Of a stretch of DNA of 64,000 nucleotides, positions 1-9,559 are shown piece after piece. The position numbers were made by a program, and so were the translations under genes. Where the stretch lies: the NCBI GenBank assembly GCA_964550125.1, contig CAZJWC010000001.1, positions 186,001 through 250,000 on the forward strand, given 5' to 3'. The DNA comes from CAZJWC01 sp964550125. Lineage in GTDB: Bacteria > Bacillota > Clostridia > Christensenellales > Borkfalkiaceae. Under the pieces are notes generated by a model. The model was not told where the DNA came from. It saw only the letters and a program-made list of their open reading frames with translations, and ran no database searches. How positions within the stretch are numbered: position 1 is the first letter of the stretch; every line of letters starts with the position of its first letter.

Positions 1-786
1 TCTACTCAATTCTCCTACCTCAAAAAGAGTTTTAAAATATGATGTTATGCTGTTTAAAAGAGAGATGTCATCATATCCTTTTTGTTTTAAATCATTTAAA
101 ATTTCTAAAAATTTTTCATATCTTTTTTTTGAAATGGCATTTGTCATTTCATAGATTTTATACTCCGAATCCTTATACACCAAATCATCAACATCTTTGG
201 GGGAAACGGAGCCGTTTTCCAATCCAAAAGAAATAAGTTTTTGCGTTTCGTTGTAAATTTTTGACATATCAAAAAGACAATATCGCATCAACATATCGCT
301 TGCATCATCGTCAATAACCACGCCTGCTTTTTTGAAAGTTATAAAAATCCATTTTAAAATGGTTTGTTCATCAGCGTGAGAACAATCAACAAAAGTAACT
401 CCCTTTTTCTCCTTCAATTTTGTAGATTTTCCCTTTGTTGAAAGAGTATTAAAAATCATCAAAATGGTAGTTGAAGGAAAATTTTCAAAAAGAGGTTTCA
501 AGTATGTTTCAAAGTCTTTTTCGGTTGGATAAAAATCAACTACTTTTATTACCCTTTTATCACTCATAAAAGGAAAACTCTCACAAGCGTTGACAAAGTT
601 TTTAAGTTCATTACCTTTTAGAGTGTCTCCTGAAAAAGAGGTAAAGTTTAAACAGGGTTCAGTCAAATACTTATCTTTAAGCAAATTTTCGCCCAATTGT
701 TTAAAGTATTCATCTTCTCCTTCAAAAAGAAAAATGTTTGTACAGTTTTCCTCTTGTAAGGATTTTTTTAACTCCATAAACTTCAT
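1..786 (-). CDS. holA: DNA polymerase III delta subunit, 3' end cut by window
   Basis: Delta subunit of the clamp loader; with tau/gamma (dnaX, also in this window) and delta' it opens the beta clamp. The first 262 codons are open from the ATG at 786 to the window edge, so the C-terminal part lies outside. The N-terminus starts MKFMELKKSLQEE and is followed by a DNA_pol3_delta-like region containing LFEGEDEY, ILMIFNTLSTKGKSTKLK and a helical segment near the edge. Walker A is absent, as is normal for delta. The start is chosen because AAGGTG lies 5 bases before the ATG. The gene follows comEC, the usual Bacillota order, but has its own promoter in the 92-base gap. Confidence 0.88.
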   Translation of the reverse strand, partial: MKFMELKKSLQEENCTNIFLFEGEDEYFKQLGENLLKDKYLTEPCLNFTSFSGDTLKGNELKNFVNACESFPFMSDKRVIKVVDFYPTEKDFETYLKPLFENFPSTTILMIFNTLSTKGKSTKLKEKKGVTFVDCSHADEQTILKWIFITFKKAGVVIDDDASDMLMRYCLFDMSKIYNETQKLISFGLENGSVSPKDVDDLVYKDSEYKIYEMTNAISKKRYEKFLEILNDLKQKGYDDISLLNSITSYFKTLFEVGELSR

Positions 787-828
787 TTAAACACCTTGCA
801 ATTTTTATTAGTAAAAATCTATACAAAA

Positions 829-857
829 AGTATATCACATTTTTTTATTTGTTGCAA
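829..857 (-). promoter_or_regulatory. SigA-type promoter of holA
   Basis: On the minus strand TTGCAA (852-857) and TATACT (829-834) are 17 bases apart. Transcription would begin near 822, about 36 bases before the holA ATG. This separates holA from comEC even though the genes are adjacent. Confidence 0.7.
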
Positions 858-878
858 GAAACTAACGTTCCCTTTTGA

Positions 879-2390
879 TTAAATTAAAGTCAAACATACA
901 CCCAAAATAGTTATTAAAAACAGTACGAAGGAAATAGTTGATTTTGTTTGCAACGAAAGATTTACTTTATCTGTCAAATTATATACTCCAACATAGTAAG
1001 GAAAAGCAAAAATTTTAAATGAAAATCCTGATAGTATAAACTTTGAATAATCTACAAGATTGATTACAACTTTTACTATTTTTACAAAATAAGCAGGCAA
1101 ATATAAAATATAGAGTGATATAAAGGGTAAAATCATTGCAAGTATCACAGTAAACAACAGAGTTATGTACAATATGCTTATTATGGGAATAAACAAAAAG
1201 TTTGTAAATATACCCAGCAATGAAATATATCCAAAATAATCAATCATAATAGGTATCGTAGAAATTTGAACTGCAATTATCAATGCAATACTTTCACTAA
1301 TCTTTTGGGGTATTTTCTTAACCTTTAAAAGCACTCTTTTAAAACAGGGGAATACCAAAACAGTACCAACCGTTGCACTAATTGAAAGTAAGAAGCCAAC
1401 TGAAAATATGTATGCAGGATTGATTAGCATAAGCAATAAACAAGCAAATGATAACGACTCCAACCTATCATATTTAACACCTATAGTTTTTGTAAATAAA
1501 AGCACTATACACATTATCACTGCTCTTACAGATGAAGATGAAAAACCACATATACCCGAATAAATAATTATTATAATGGAAGTTAATATTAGATTAAGTT
1601 TTGGAGAAGTTTTTAATTTATTTAAGATAAAGGCACAAACTCCTGCTAAAATGCCTATATGCAAACCTGAAACAGCAAAAATATGTGCAATTCCACCATA
1701 TCTAAAGTTAGCAAGTGTTCCTTTCTCAATTTGCGTACAATCTCCCGTTATTAGTGCAAAACTAATACCTGCATCTTCCCCGTCCATATTACCTGACAGA
1801 GTGGAAAAAATGTTTTCTTTTATATATAAAAATAATGAAAACTTATTCTTATATACAGTTATTTCCTTAGTATTTGAATAATACTTTATCTTATCTAGCA
1901 TTACGCTTTGCATGTTGGTATAATTATCAACTGAACCATAAAAGAAAATTATGTCGCCAAGGTTATAATCGTTTTCGCCCTCATAAAAAACTCTCAGCTT
2001 ATAATCAAGATGTTTATTTTGGCTTACAGAGGATAGACTAACATCATTTAAAACAAAACTTTTGTCATCTTCATTAAAACTTTTGTCAACAATTCTACCA
2101 CTAATCAAATACTCACCGTCTTCAATCTCAACCCTAGAAACCTTTTTATAACAGATTGAATAGGACAAAACTGCATATAAAATTGAAAGCAAAATACATA
2201 ATAGGTATTTTAAATAGGTTGTTAATGGATATTTGCGTAGAGGAATATAGAGTAATGGTAAAATAGGAAAAAGCAACAATAAGTAAAAAAATGAAATATT
2301 AAATTTTATTATTAAGGACGTAAAAAATATCCCCAAGCCTAAGCTTAAAGATATTATAAAAAACGGTCTAAAATTTATTAGTTTGTACAT
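879..2390 (-). CDS. comEC: ComEC/Rec2-type DNA uptake channel without the C-terminal MBL domain
   Basis: Polytopic membrane protein of 503 residues. The N-terminal third has hydrophobic helices and a DUF4131-like soluble part (EYLISGRIVDKSF and following). The Competence domain starts around residue 205 with the diagnostic HIFAVSGLHIGIL motif and continues as 8 or so hydrophobic helices to the end. ComEC forms the inner-membrane channel for transforming DNA. Family members of 700-800 residues carry a C-terminal metallo-beta-lactamase domain; here the protein stops after the channel, with no HxHxDH motif and no frameshift remnant downstream. The start codon overlaps the stop of the upstream MBL gene by one base. 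Functional competence is not proven by this gene alone. Confidence 0.9.
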   Translation of the reverse strand: MYKLINFRPFFIISLSLGLGIFFTSLIIKFNISFFYLLLLFPILPLLYIPLRKYPLTTYLKYLLCILLSILYAVLSYSICYKKVSRVEIEDGEYLISGRIVDKSFNEDDKSFVLNDVSLSSVSQNKHLDYKLRVFYEGENDYNLGDIIFFYGSVDNYTNMQSVMLDKIKYYSNTKEITVYKNKFSLFLYIKENIFSTLSGNMDGEDAGISFALITGDCTQIEKGTLANFRYGGIAHIFAVSGLHIGILAGVCAFILNKLKTSPKLNLILTSIIIIIYSGICGFSSSSVRAVIMCIVLLFTKTIGVKYDRLESLSFACLLLMLINPAYIFSVGFLLSISATVGTVLVFPCFKRVLLKVKKIPQKISESIALIIAVQISTIPIMIDYFGYISLLGIFTNFLFIPIISILYITLLFTVILAMILPFISLYILYLPAYFVKIVKVVINLVDYSKFILSGFSFKIFAFPYYVGVYNLTDKVNLSLQTKSTISFVLFLITILGVCLTLI

Positions 2391-3115
2391 TATATATTGT
2401 AACTCGCTCCCGTTTTTGCAAGGGCTGTAAAAGTAGACTTGATTTCTTTTTGATACTCATCTTCTTCAACGGTGGGAAGAAGGTGAGTAACTAAAAAATT
2501 CTTTTTTAAAGCACTTGCTTTTTCGTCAATAATTTTTACTGACAAATGTGGAGAATTTTCACTATAATTTTTATTAAGAGTGCAACCGTCCGTCAAAATA
2601 AAATCACTTTGCTTACAAATTTTTTCAAACCCTTCGCAAATATTTGTATCGGCAGTATATCCAAATTTTTTGTTACCATTTGAACAAATAAAACCATAAG
2701 TAAACTTTGGATGTTTCATTTGAACAAACTCAAATTCAAAATCTGCAATCTTTATAATTTTTCCACTTTCAACAGTTACAAAATTTAAAAAGGGACAGTT
2801 CGTTTGAAAACTTATAAATTCACTTAAACTTTCAAGAGGAATATACACATTTATCTTACCTGAAAAATCTCCCCTTTGAGTTGCAAATTGAAGATAATAA
2901 TTTATCACTCCTAAATCACTAATATGGTCGTAATGAAAATGAGATATTACAATACCATCAAGGCTTTCAACCTTATGATATTGTAATAACTTTGCAAGGC
3001 AACCACTTCCACTCTCGATAAGCAGTTTACTTTTCTCGCTTTCAAGCAAGTAACTGCTTGTTGCCTCATTTTCTTTTGGATATGGTCCATATTTTCCTAA
3101 AACGGTTAATTTCAT
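2390..3115 (-). CDS. MBL-fold metal-dependent hydrolase (RNase Z / YhfI-like)
   Basis: Soluble 241-residue metallo-beta-lactamase fold protein with no signal peptide. The HFHYDH motif is at residues 59-64, with further ligands plausible in the MKHP, YTADT and VTHLLP segments. The pattern LDGIVISHFHYDHISDLG and the short length resemble the RNase Z/YhfI branch, which contains phosphodiesterases and nucleases, rather than the extracellular ComEC domain. The substrate cannot be read from sequence. It starts 10 bases after the helicase-nuclease gene, with its Shine-Dalgarno AAGG overlapping that gene's stop, and ends in a one-base overlap with comEC, so the three are probably co-transcribed. Confidence 0.85.
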   Translation of the reverse strand: MKLTVLGKYGPYPKENEATSSYLLESEKSKLLIESGSGCLAKLLQYHKVESLDGIVISHFHYDHISDLGVINYYLQFATQRGDFSGKINVYIPLESLSEFISFQTNCPFLNFVTVESGKIIKIADFEFEFVQMKHPKFTYGFICSNGNKKFGYTADTNICEGFEKICKQSDFILTDGCTLNKNYSENSPHLSVKIIDEKASALKKNFLVTHLLPTVEEDEYQKEIKSTFTALAKTGASYNI

Positions 3116-3125
3116 ACTTTAATCC

Positions 3126-6100
3126 TTACGCAAGACTGATTTTATCACTGATTGAACGAAGTAAAATGTGTTTATCCTCTCCATACTGAACTACGGAGTG
3201 AATAAATTGAATCACTTTTTGATTTGACCTTGTTATCTTTAATTCGGCTAAAATTAGTCCTTCTAATTCGTCAGCATAGATACTTACTCTATTTTCAAGT
3301 ATCCCTCTTATTATAGCCAAAATTTCGTAAGGTGTAAAGTCAGAATCAGTCTTTCTTAAAGGTTCTTCCGTTTCTACACGATAAAAAGTCGTTTCTAAAC
3401 ATTTGTTCGTCTTTCGATAGTATTTTCTACCAAGGATTTCTTCATACTTAAATTCTGTTAAAGCAAGCAATGACTTAATTTTATCGTCAATCCTTGTTCC
3501 ACCCTTTTGTATGCCAAAACTTTGCAATACTCTTTTTATAACAAACTCCTCGCTAATAGGTTCCTCGATTGAAACTACGGATTTAATTCTTGAAATAATA
3601 GCATTATCATTTTCACCACTCGTGATAAAAGTTGAGGGTAAATTTTCACTTTCAATTTTTAAGTACTTGTAAGTTTTTTTATACTTTGAAAGGGACTGTT
3701 TTAAATTTTTATTTCCTCCGATTAGTCTTTCAATAGTATCTTTTATTCTCTTTATTTCTCGTTTAGGATTGTTGATAAAGTTTATAGTGTAAACACGCAT
3801 AACGTTCCAGTTGTTTCGCATTAAAGTTTGTGATTGTAAAATCGTCCTATCCTTTGCAGAAGATTTGTGTGCCGTTTCGCCATCACACATAATAGCCAAA
3901 ATAAACTTTTTCTTATTATTAGGGTCAATAACGGCACAGTCAATTTTAAAATCGGATACACCTAAATCGTACCTGCACTCAAAGCCACAGTTTTTTAATT
4001 CATTGGCTATATATCTTCCTATACCAACATTTTCTCGATTGATATTTTCAATGCTTATAGGAAGATTTAGTTTTCCTCTATCGGCAAACTCTAGAAACGC
4101 TTTTAGTCCTGCAACACCTCTTGACTTCGTTTTTGAAAGGTCAATCATTGAAGATGTCATTGAAGAATACACAGTCATTTCCTCTCTTGCACGTGAGACT
4201 GCAACATTAAGCCTACGCCAACCACCAAGTTGGTTTAATGGACCAAAGTTCAAGGATAATTTACCTGTCTTGTCAGGTCCATAACAAACAGAAAATAGAA
4301 TTACATCTCTTTCATCACCTTGTACGTTTTCAAGGTTCTTTACAAAGATAGGTTCATCCCTATCGTATGCTTTATCTTCAAGTTTGTTTTTATATAATGC
4401 TTTTGATAATCTTCTTTCAATCAATTCTTGTTGAATTGTACTAAAGGTAATAATACCTATACTTGAACGAGAAAGTCTATCGTCTTGCAGTCTACGAATT
4501 ACTTCAGCAACAAGCGCGTCTGCCTCTGCTTTGTTTTGTTTTGTTCCACCCCTTTCGTAAACGCCGTTTTCAAGGTAGCACATTTTTACTCTTGATTCTA
4601 GATTATCAGGAGAAGGGAAAGTACTTAACTTATTTCCATAGTACATTGTATTAGAAAATGAAATTAAACTTTCGTGCTTACTTCTATAATGCCACAAAAG
4701 ATGTTTTGAGGGAACACCCAAAGCAAGACAGTCATCTAAAATGCTATCTAAATCTTCATTTTCTAAATTTTCTTCATCAATAAAGCCTGAACTAAAGAAA
4801 GTTGTAGGAGGTAATTGTTTTTCATCACCAACGATAAGAGCGTTTTTCGCTCTAGCCAAAGCAGAAATTGCCTCACTGGTAGGTAATTGAGACGCCTCAT
4901 CAAATATTACTAAATCAAAATCACACTCAGGACTTAAATATTGAGAAACGGTTGCTGGACTCATTAAAATACAGGGCATCAACACTTTTGATAGGTTAGG
5001 AATTGATGATAGAAAAGATTTTAAATTATATCCACGCAAGTTACTCTTAGTTATACGCTTGAAAGCAACAAGTTCAAGTGATAAACTTCCCTCGTCCTTT
5101 TCATCAGGCAATTTTGACACTAATTTTTGGAATATATATTTCTTTGAATCAGCAACGTACTCCTCATAAATTCTCTTGAAAAGTTCAATCTTATCATCTA
5201 AAAGTTGAGAAGAAAATCTTGATAAAACAGGGTCTAAAATGATACTCGTTTCAATAAAATTCTTGTATACATTTTTCTTAAAACTGCTTAATATATTTGT
5301 ACTGTTTACCTTACCGTTATTTAAATAATCGGTCATAAACTCTAATCCTTCGCTACGCAGTTTAGCCTCTGTTGATTTATATATACACCAAGAAGATAAC
5401 ACATCAATATTATCGATAATTTGTGAGCATTTGTTTGTATAATACAATAAAATATCTTCGTCTTGAAGCTTTCCTTTTTCGGCTTTTGTAAGATTTGAAA
5501 ATAAATTTACGGCACTTTCAAAGGAAGAAATTGCATTATTTAAACCTGACAAAATAGGATTAAGGAAACCACTTTGTGCTCTAACACACATACTGTTAAA
5601 ACTATCTGCATTATAATCAATGAAGATTGTTCCACAGAGTTCATGCAAGTTTGTAAGTTTATTTAAAAACTCATCTCTCTTTTTGAAGTTTATTACATTT
5701 TTATCCATAAACTCCTTTGCCATAGTAGTTTTTTCGTTAAGCAAAGTTAAGTCTACATAAATATCTTTAATCAATTTTAAACTTGCCACTTCATCTTTAG
5801 AAGAAAGGGGCATTTTTGAGGCTCTTTCCAATTTCTTCAAAACACTAACTAGCAGTTTTGAACTCCTGTAATTTTCCGACCAGTTATCAAGTTCACTTTC
5901 TATTTGAGTGTATTCTTTTGAAACATCAATCAAACTTTTAAACTTTTCAAAATACCTTTTAAATAGTTCGTCCAGTCTTCTATTTGCATTAAAGAAAATA
6001 TTAAACTCTGTTTCCTCGCACTCATAATATTTTTTAATTGAATCATCGTTAAGTAGCGTCAAAAGAGTTTTTAAATTTTCAAACTTTTTAAAAGTAAAAG

Positions 6101-8789
6101 TACTAATTCTTTGACGATAAAACTCATAAAAAAGGGCAAGATAATTCTTAAAATGCTTAATTTCTTGAAGTAAAACCTCACACGCACAATAAATACTATC
6201 TTTTGTTTTTGTGTCAAACTCGGTTAAATTAACGTTCTCAAAGGGAGAGTGATATACCCCACCACACTCTTTAATCGCACCCGTTAGTTCAATCAAAAGT
6301 TCTTCGTATCTATCAAGTTTTTCCTTTGTCAAATTATCATAAAAAGTACTCTCTATATCAAGCAAATCGGGGGAATTTTTATTTTTTAAGTATAAAAGTA
6401 TTGCTTCATAAACAGAAACACCTAATCTTCTTTTCGTATGCAATGCCTTGATAGGTTCGTTTAAATCCTTCCTTAAATTATCAATTCTATCAGCGTTTTC
6501 TATAAATTCTTTTTCGTCAAAAGTTGCATGCAACGACAAAGTTTTTTCAAGTGTTTTTGCCACCTCATTTTTGTCAGTTTTGCTTGAGTGTAATTGCATA
6601 CAAAAATCACCAATACCTATGCTGTCAAGACGCTTTTTTACTACCGATAATGCGGCTTGCTTTTCAGCAACAAATAATACTCTCCTATCGTTTGCAAGTG
6701 CGTTGGCTATAATATTAGTGATAGTTTGCGACTTGCCTGTTCCAGGAGGTCCATGCAAAACAAAAGTATTATTTTCATTTGCAGAAGCGATTGCAGATAA
6801 TTGAGAGGTATCAGCCATCAATGGAGTTAAAAGTTTTCTTGATGGAATATCATCTTCATCTAGCGTTTCAAATGCCAATTTTTTAATATTAAGCCTATTT
6901 TCTAAAAGGGAACTTATTAAGGGGTTTTTCTTAAATAAGTCAATATTTTGTCTTAAATCGTTCCACATTGCATATCTTGCAAAGGTAAAAGGGGCAAGAT
7001 AAACATCTTCGCAAATCTCCCAGTCTTTTTTTGAAAGTATTTCTCTCTTAACGATAGAGAAAACCTCCTCCAAACTAACCTCGCCTGAAAGGTTGTCTAA
7101 ACCACGAATATCTATATTAAATTCTTGTTTCAAATACTCTAAAAGTGTCGTGTTTATAGTTACGTCCCCTGTTAGAGTAATAAGATGTTCCTTATCTTTT
7201 TTTGTCTTTTCAAGTTTTACTGGTAAAAGTACGATAGGTGCGTATTTTGTTTGTTTATCGACTGAAATCCATTTTAAAAATCCAAAGGAAAGGTAAATTA
7301 AACTTGCACCTGTTTCTTCCTCAAGAGTCCTATTTTTCTTGATTAAAACATTTAATAGACTTATCGTCTTTTCCTCGTCATAAAAGGTATGCAATCTTTT
7401 ATTTTTAAACTCGACCTTCGTCAACTCTTGCAAAGGAATTTTTTTCTTCGCGTTCATAAATAATGGAATATCACTTTCCACCGACTTTAAGTCGTTAGGA
7501 ACGGGTAAAACTTTAAATGAATCCCCAGCAAGCATTGTTACAAAAGTATCAAAAATATTTCCTGCCATAACATGCAAACAGTTTTTTTCGGGATTGAAAT
7601 TTAACAGAGTATTACGCAATGACATATCAAGCAGTTTTCTTTCCCATTGTTTGTTTTTGGGTTGCTTTATGTCAATATTTACCTCTCTTAAATTGTTTAT
7701 ATCTCTAGGTTTGGCAGTATTATCAAGGTCGCTTGGTTCTAAAATTTCCGTTCTTCCAGTTAAAAGATTAGTTATCTTAATAGGTAGAGGTCTTATTTCA
7801 CCAAGTCTGCATCTTCTAATATCCACAAAAGTATTGTATGAATCGTTGGCTAGGCGTTGCTTAAAGTGGTTTTCCGACATTGAAAAATTTGCACCACCAC
7901 TCAAGAAAATATCGTTAATATCTATAACGCTAATATTATTTATACCGTCTGCAACATATTTGCCAATTAAAGAAACGTCATCACTTGAAGGTTCTATAAA
8001 GGAATTATCTGTTAACCAAACCCCAACCGTAGCTTCGTTCTCACCAAAAAGAAGCACGGGATATAAACCACAACTTTCCAAACAGGAAGCAATAAGGATT
8101 GAAAGTTGCAATTTAGTGGCTTGCTTTGACTTCATAATAGAGTTAATATCACCTATCGCCTGTGCGAATTTTATATCTTCTTCACTGTCGATTAAATTGA
8201 TATTAGCCTTACTTAAACTAGCATAAATGGAAGCAAAAATTTGCCTTACCTTGTTTTTGTCAACATTATTATAACCATCAAAATCGGTTGAGATGTTCCA
8301 TTTTGAAAGTTGCTTTTGTGCGTTAGTCATTATCTGCCCACAAGCCTGCATTTTTGGACGCACAAAACAGGCAATATCTGTAATATCGCCCTCCGTTCCA
8401 CCCCAAAAATCAAAAGGTAAAACGTTCACCTTGCACTCAACTTCATTTAAAATTTTATCTTCATGAGTGATGTAAACTTTTATTACACTTTCAGTTGTAG
8501 TATGCAACTCACTCAAAGCCAAAGGAGAGAGCAAGTTTTCAACCTTTATGCTTACTGAACTTTCATAAGGCAAACTTTCAATCACCTTTTTGTAAGGCAA
8601 AATAACTCCTATATTGTCCTCAATATGAATTGCAATGTTTTCAACTTCTTCTGCAGAATTATTTAAAATTTGCAAGGTTAAAAAGACGTTGATATTGTTA
8701 AAATAATTTGCATAACTAATTTGCCTTTGAGTTTCAGCAATGATTTTAACGCAACCTACCAAATCTCTTTTAACTACCTTTTTAGCCAT
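3126..8789 (-). CDS. DUF4011 - SF1 helicase - Vsr-like nuclease - DUF3320 protein (Hhe-like)
   Basis: Giant 1887-residue protein. The N-terminal ~450 residues match the DUF4011 style (a conserved NKQWERKLLDMSLRNTLLNF stretch near residue 390). Walker A GPPGTGKSQ is at about 680, followed by a long helical insertion, and motif II FDEASQLP near 1297. Further SF1 motifs are GDEKQLPP, HYRSKHESL, NVQGDERD and NVAVSRAR. From about 1586 to 1690 there is a REase_MTES_1575/Vsr-like nuclease domain (DFKIDCAV, IMCDGETAH, DRTILQSQTL). A DUF3320 segment follows at about 1728-1775. This architecture is that of the single-gene anti-phage candidate called Hhe in defence catalogues; defence here is inference. 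SD GAGGGG lies 6 bases before the ATG. A weak promoter (TTTAAA/17/TAATAT) may lie just upstream. Confidence 0.88.
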   Translation of the reverse strand: MAKKVVKRDLVGCVKIIAETQRQISYANYFNNINVFLTLQILNNSAEEVENIAIHIEDNIGVILPYKKVIESLPYESSVSIKVENLLSPLALSELHTTTESVIKVYITHEDKILNEVECKVNVLPFDFWGGTEGDITDIACFVRPKMQACGQIMTNAQKQLSKWNISTDFDGYNNVDKNKVRQIFASIYASLSKANINLIDSEEDIKFAQAIGDINSIMKSKQATKLQLSILIASCLESCGLYPVLLFGENEATVGVWLTDNSFIEPSSDDVSLIGKYVADGINNISVIDINDIFLSGGANFSMSENHFKQRLANDSYNTFVDIRRCRLGEIRPLPIKITNLLTGRTEILEPSDLDNTAKPRDINNLREVNIDIKQPKNKQWERKLLDMSLRNTLLNFNPEKNCLHVMAGNIFDTFVTMLAGDSFKVLPVPNDLKSVESDIPLFMNAKKKIPLQELTKVEFKNKRLHTFYDEEKTISLLNVLIKKNRTLEEETGASLIYLSFGFLKWISVDKQTKYAPIVLLPVKLEKTKKDKEHLITLTGDVTINTTLLEYLKQEFNIDIRGLDNLSGEVSLEEVFSIVKREILSKKDWEICEDVYLAPFTFARYAMWNDLRQNIDLFKKNPLISSLLENRLNIKKLAFETLDEDDIPSRKLLTPLMADTSQLSAIASANENNTFVLHGPPGTGKSQTITNIIANALANDRRVLFVAEKQAALSVVKKRLDSIGIGDFCMQLHSSKTDKNEVAKTLEKTLSLHATFDEKEFIENADRIDNLRKDLNEPIKALHTKRRLGVSVYEAILLYLKNKNSPDLLDIESTFYDNLTKEKLDRYEELLIELTGAIKECGGVYHSPFENVNLTEFDTKTKDSIYCACEVLLQEIKHFKNYLALFYEFYRQRISTFTFKKFENLKTLLTLLNDDSIKKYYECEETEFNIFFNANRRLDELFKRYFEKFKSLIDVSKEYTQIESELDNWSENYRSSKLLVSVLKKLERASKMPLSSKDEVASLKLIKDIYVDLTLLNEKTTMAKEFMDKNVINFKKRDEFLNKLTNLHELCGTIFIDYNADSFNSMCVRAQSGFLNPILSGLNNAISSFESAVNLFSNLTKAEKGKLQDEDILLYYTNKCSQIIDNIDVLSSWCIYKSTEAKLRSEGLEFMTDYLNNGKVNSTNILSSFKKNVYKNFIETSIILDPVLSRFSSQLLDDKIELFKRIYEEYVADSKKYIFQKLVSKLPDEKDEGSLSLELVAFKRITKSNLRGYNLKSFLSSIPNLSKVLMPCILMSPATVSQYLSPECDFDLVIFDEASQLPTSEAISALARAKNALIVGDEKQLPPTTFFSSGFIDEENLENEDLDSILDDCLALGVPSKHLLWHYRSKHESLISFSNTMYYGNKLSTFPSPDNLESRVKMCYLENGVYERGGTKQNKAEADALVAEVIRRLQDDRLSRSSIGIITFSTIQQELIERRLSKALYKNKLEDKAYDRDEPIFVKNLENVQGDERDVILFSVCYGPDKTGKLSLNFGPLNQLGGWRRLNVAVSRAREEMTVYSSMTSSMIDLSKTKSRGVAGLKAFLEFADRGKLNLPISIENINRENVGIGRYIANELKNCGFECRYDLGVSDFKIDCAVIDPNNKKKFILAIMCDGETAHKSSAKDRTILQSQTLMRNNWNVMRVYTINFINNPKREIKRIKDTIERLIGGNKNLKQSLSKYKKTYKYLKIESENLPSTFITSGENDNAIISRIKSVVSIEEPISEEFVIKRVLQSFGIQKGGTRIDDKIKSLLALTEFKYEEILGRKYYRKTNKCLETTFYRVETEEPLRKTDSDFTPYEILAIIRGILENRVSIYADELEGLILAELKITRSNQKVIQFIHSVVQYGEDKHILLRSISDKISLA

Positions 8790-8860
8790 ATAGTACCCCT
8801 CAATATATCATATAAACTCGTATATTATTAACAAAAATTTTTTCTTTAAAACTCGTCGTT

Positions 8861-9553
8861 TTATGCGTTTAAATTATCAATAATTTTTAAAACTTCATCA
8901 TAAGTTTTTGCTATATAAGTAGGCGTTCCTGCCTCACTAATTTCTTTATTTTTTTGATTAAACCAAATGCTTTTTACACCTGTTAAGTTTGCTCCTTTTA
9001 TGTCTGCTGTGAGCGAATCACCTATCATAATTGCATTGTCATTTTTAAAGCCGTCAATTTGACTATAACAATAGTAAAAATACTCTTTGCTTGGTTTACT
9101 TGCACCAACATCATCACTTACAAAAAAGCCTGAAATATATCTATCAATTCCACTTAGTTTAATTCTTTCTCTTTGTGCAATTCCAACCCCGTTTGTTAAA
9201 AGATAGATTTTTCCCCTTTTAGAAAGTTCCTTCACAAACTCCTCGGCTTGTGGAAAGTAATAAACATATTTTGACAACTGTTCAAAGTAAATATCGTTTG
9301 CTTTTATATAATCCTTTTGAATTTTCAACTCGTCAAAAAACTCTTTAAAGCGTAATTCATATAGTTCCTGCTGGTCAATTTCCTGTCTTTCAAACCTTGA
9401 CCAAACGGAGTGATTTATTCGCATATAACACTCAAAAACCTCGTTTGAAAAGGATATATTCATCTCCTCGCAAACATATTTTAACGACGCATAAGCAGTC
9501 TTACTAAAATCAAAAATCGTATCGTCAATGTCTAATAAAAAAATATCAATCAT
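8861..9553 (-). CDS. HAD hydrolase, YjjG-like nucleotidase family
   Basis: Haloacid-dehalogenase phosphatase of 231 residues. Motif I LLDIDDTIFDF puts the nucleophile and acid/base at Asp8 and Asp10. A helical C1 cap follows, then motif II (LLTNG), the Lys region (SDDVGASKPSKEYF) and motif IV (MIGDSLTADIKGA). The layout and length match the YjjG group, which dephosphorylates dUMP and non-canonical pyrimidine nucleotides; the exact substrate is uncertain. An upstream GTG at 9559 is in frame, but the ATG at 9553 gives the normal family N-terminus. It follows the HelD-like gene with almost no gap and is probably co-transcribed with it. Confidence 0.85.
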   Translation of the reverse strand: MIDIFLLDIDDTIFDFSKTAYASLKYVCEEMNISFSNEVFECYMRINHSVWSRFERQEIDQQELYELRFKEFFDELKIQKDYIKANDIYFEQLSKYVYYFPQAEEFVKELSKRGKIYLLTNGVGIAQRERIKLSGIDRYISGFFVSDDVGASKPSKEYFYYCYSQIDGFKNDNAIMIGDSLTADIKGANLTGVKSIWFNQKNKEISEAGTPTYIAKTYDEVLKIIDNLNA

Positions 9554-9559
9554 AAGCAC

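Noticed and set aside
590..790. Plus-strand open frame at the window start
   Set aside because: Antisense to holA, which has the correct motifs and a promoter.
3811..4284. 157-codon plus-strand open frame
   Set aside because: Antisense shadow of the nuclease/helicase C-terminus of the same large gene; no motif.
7594..8226. 210-codon open frame on the plus strand inside the helicase-nuclease gene
   Set aside because: It lies wholly antisense to a gene with clear domains, has no ribosome site or family motif, and its composition is what the reverse strand would give.
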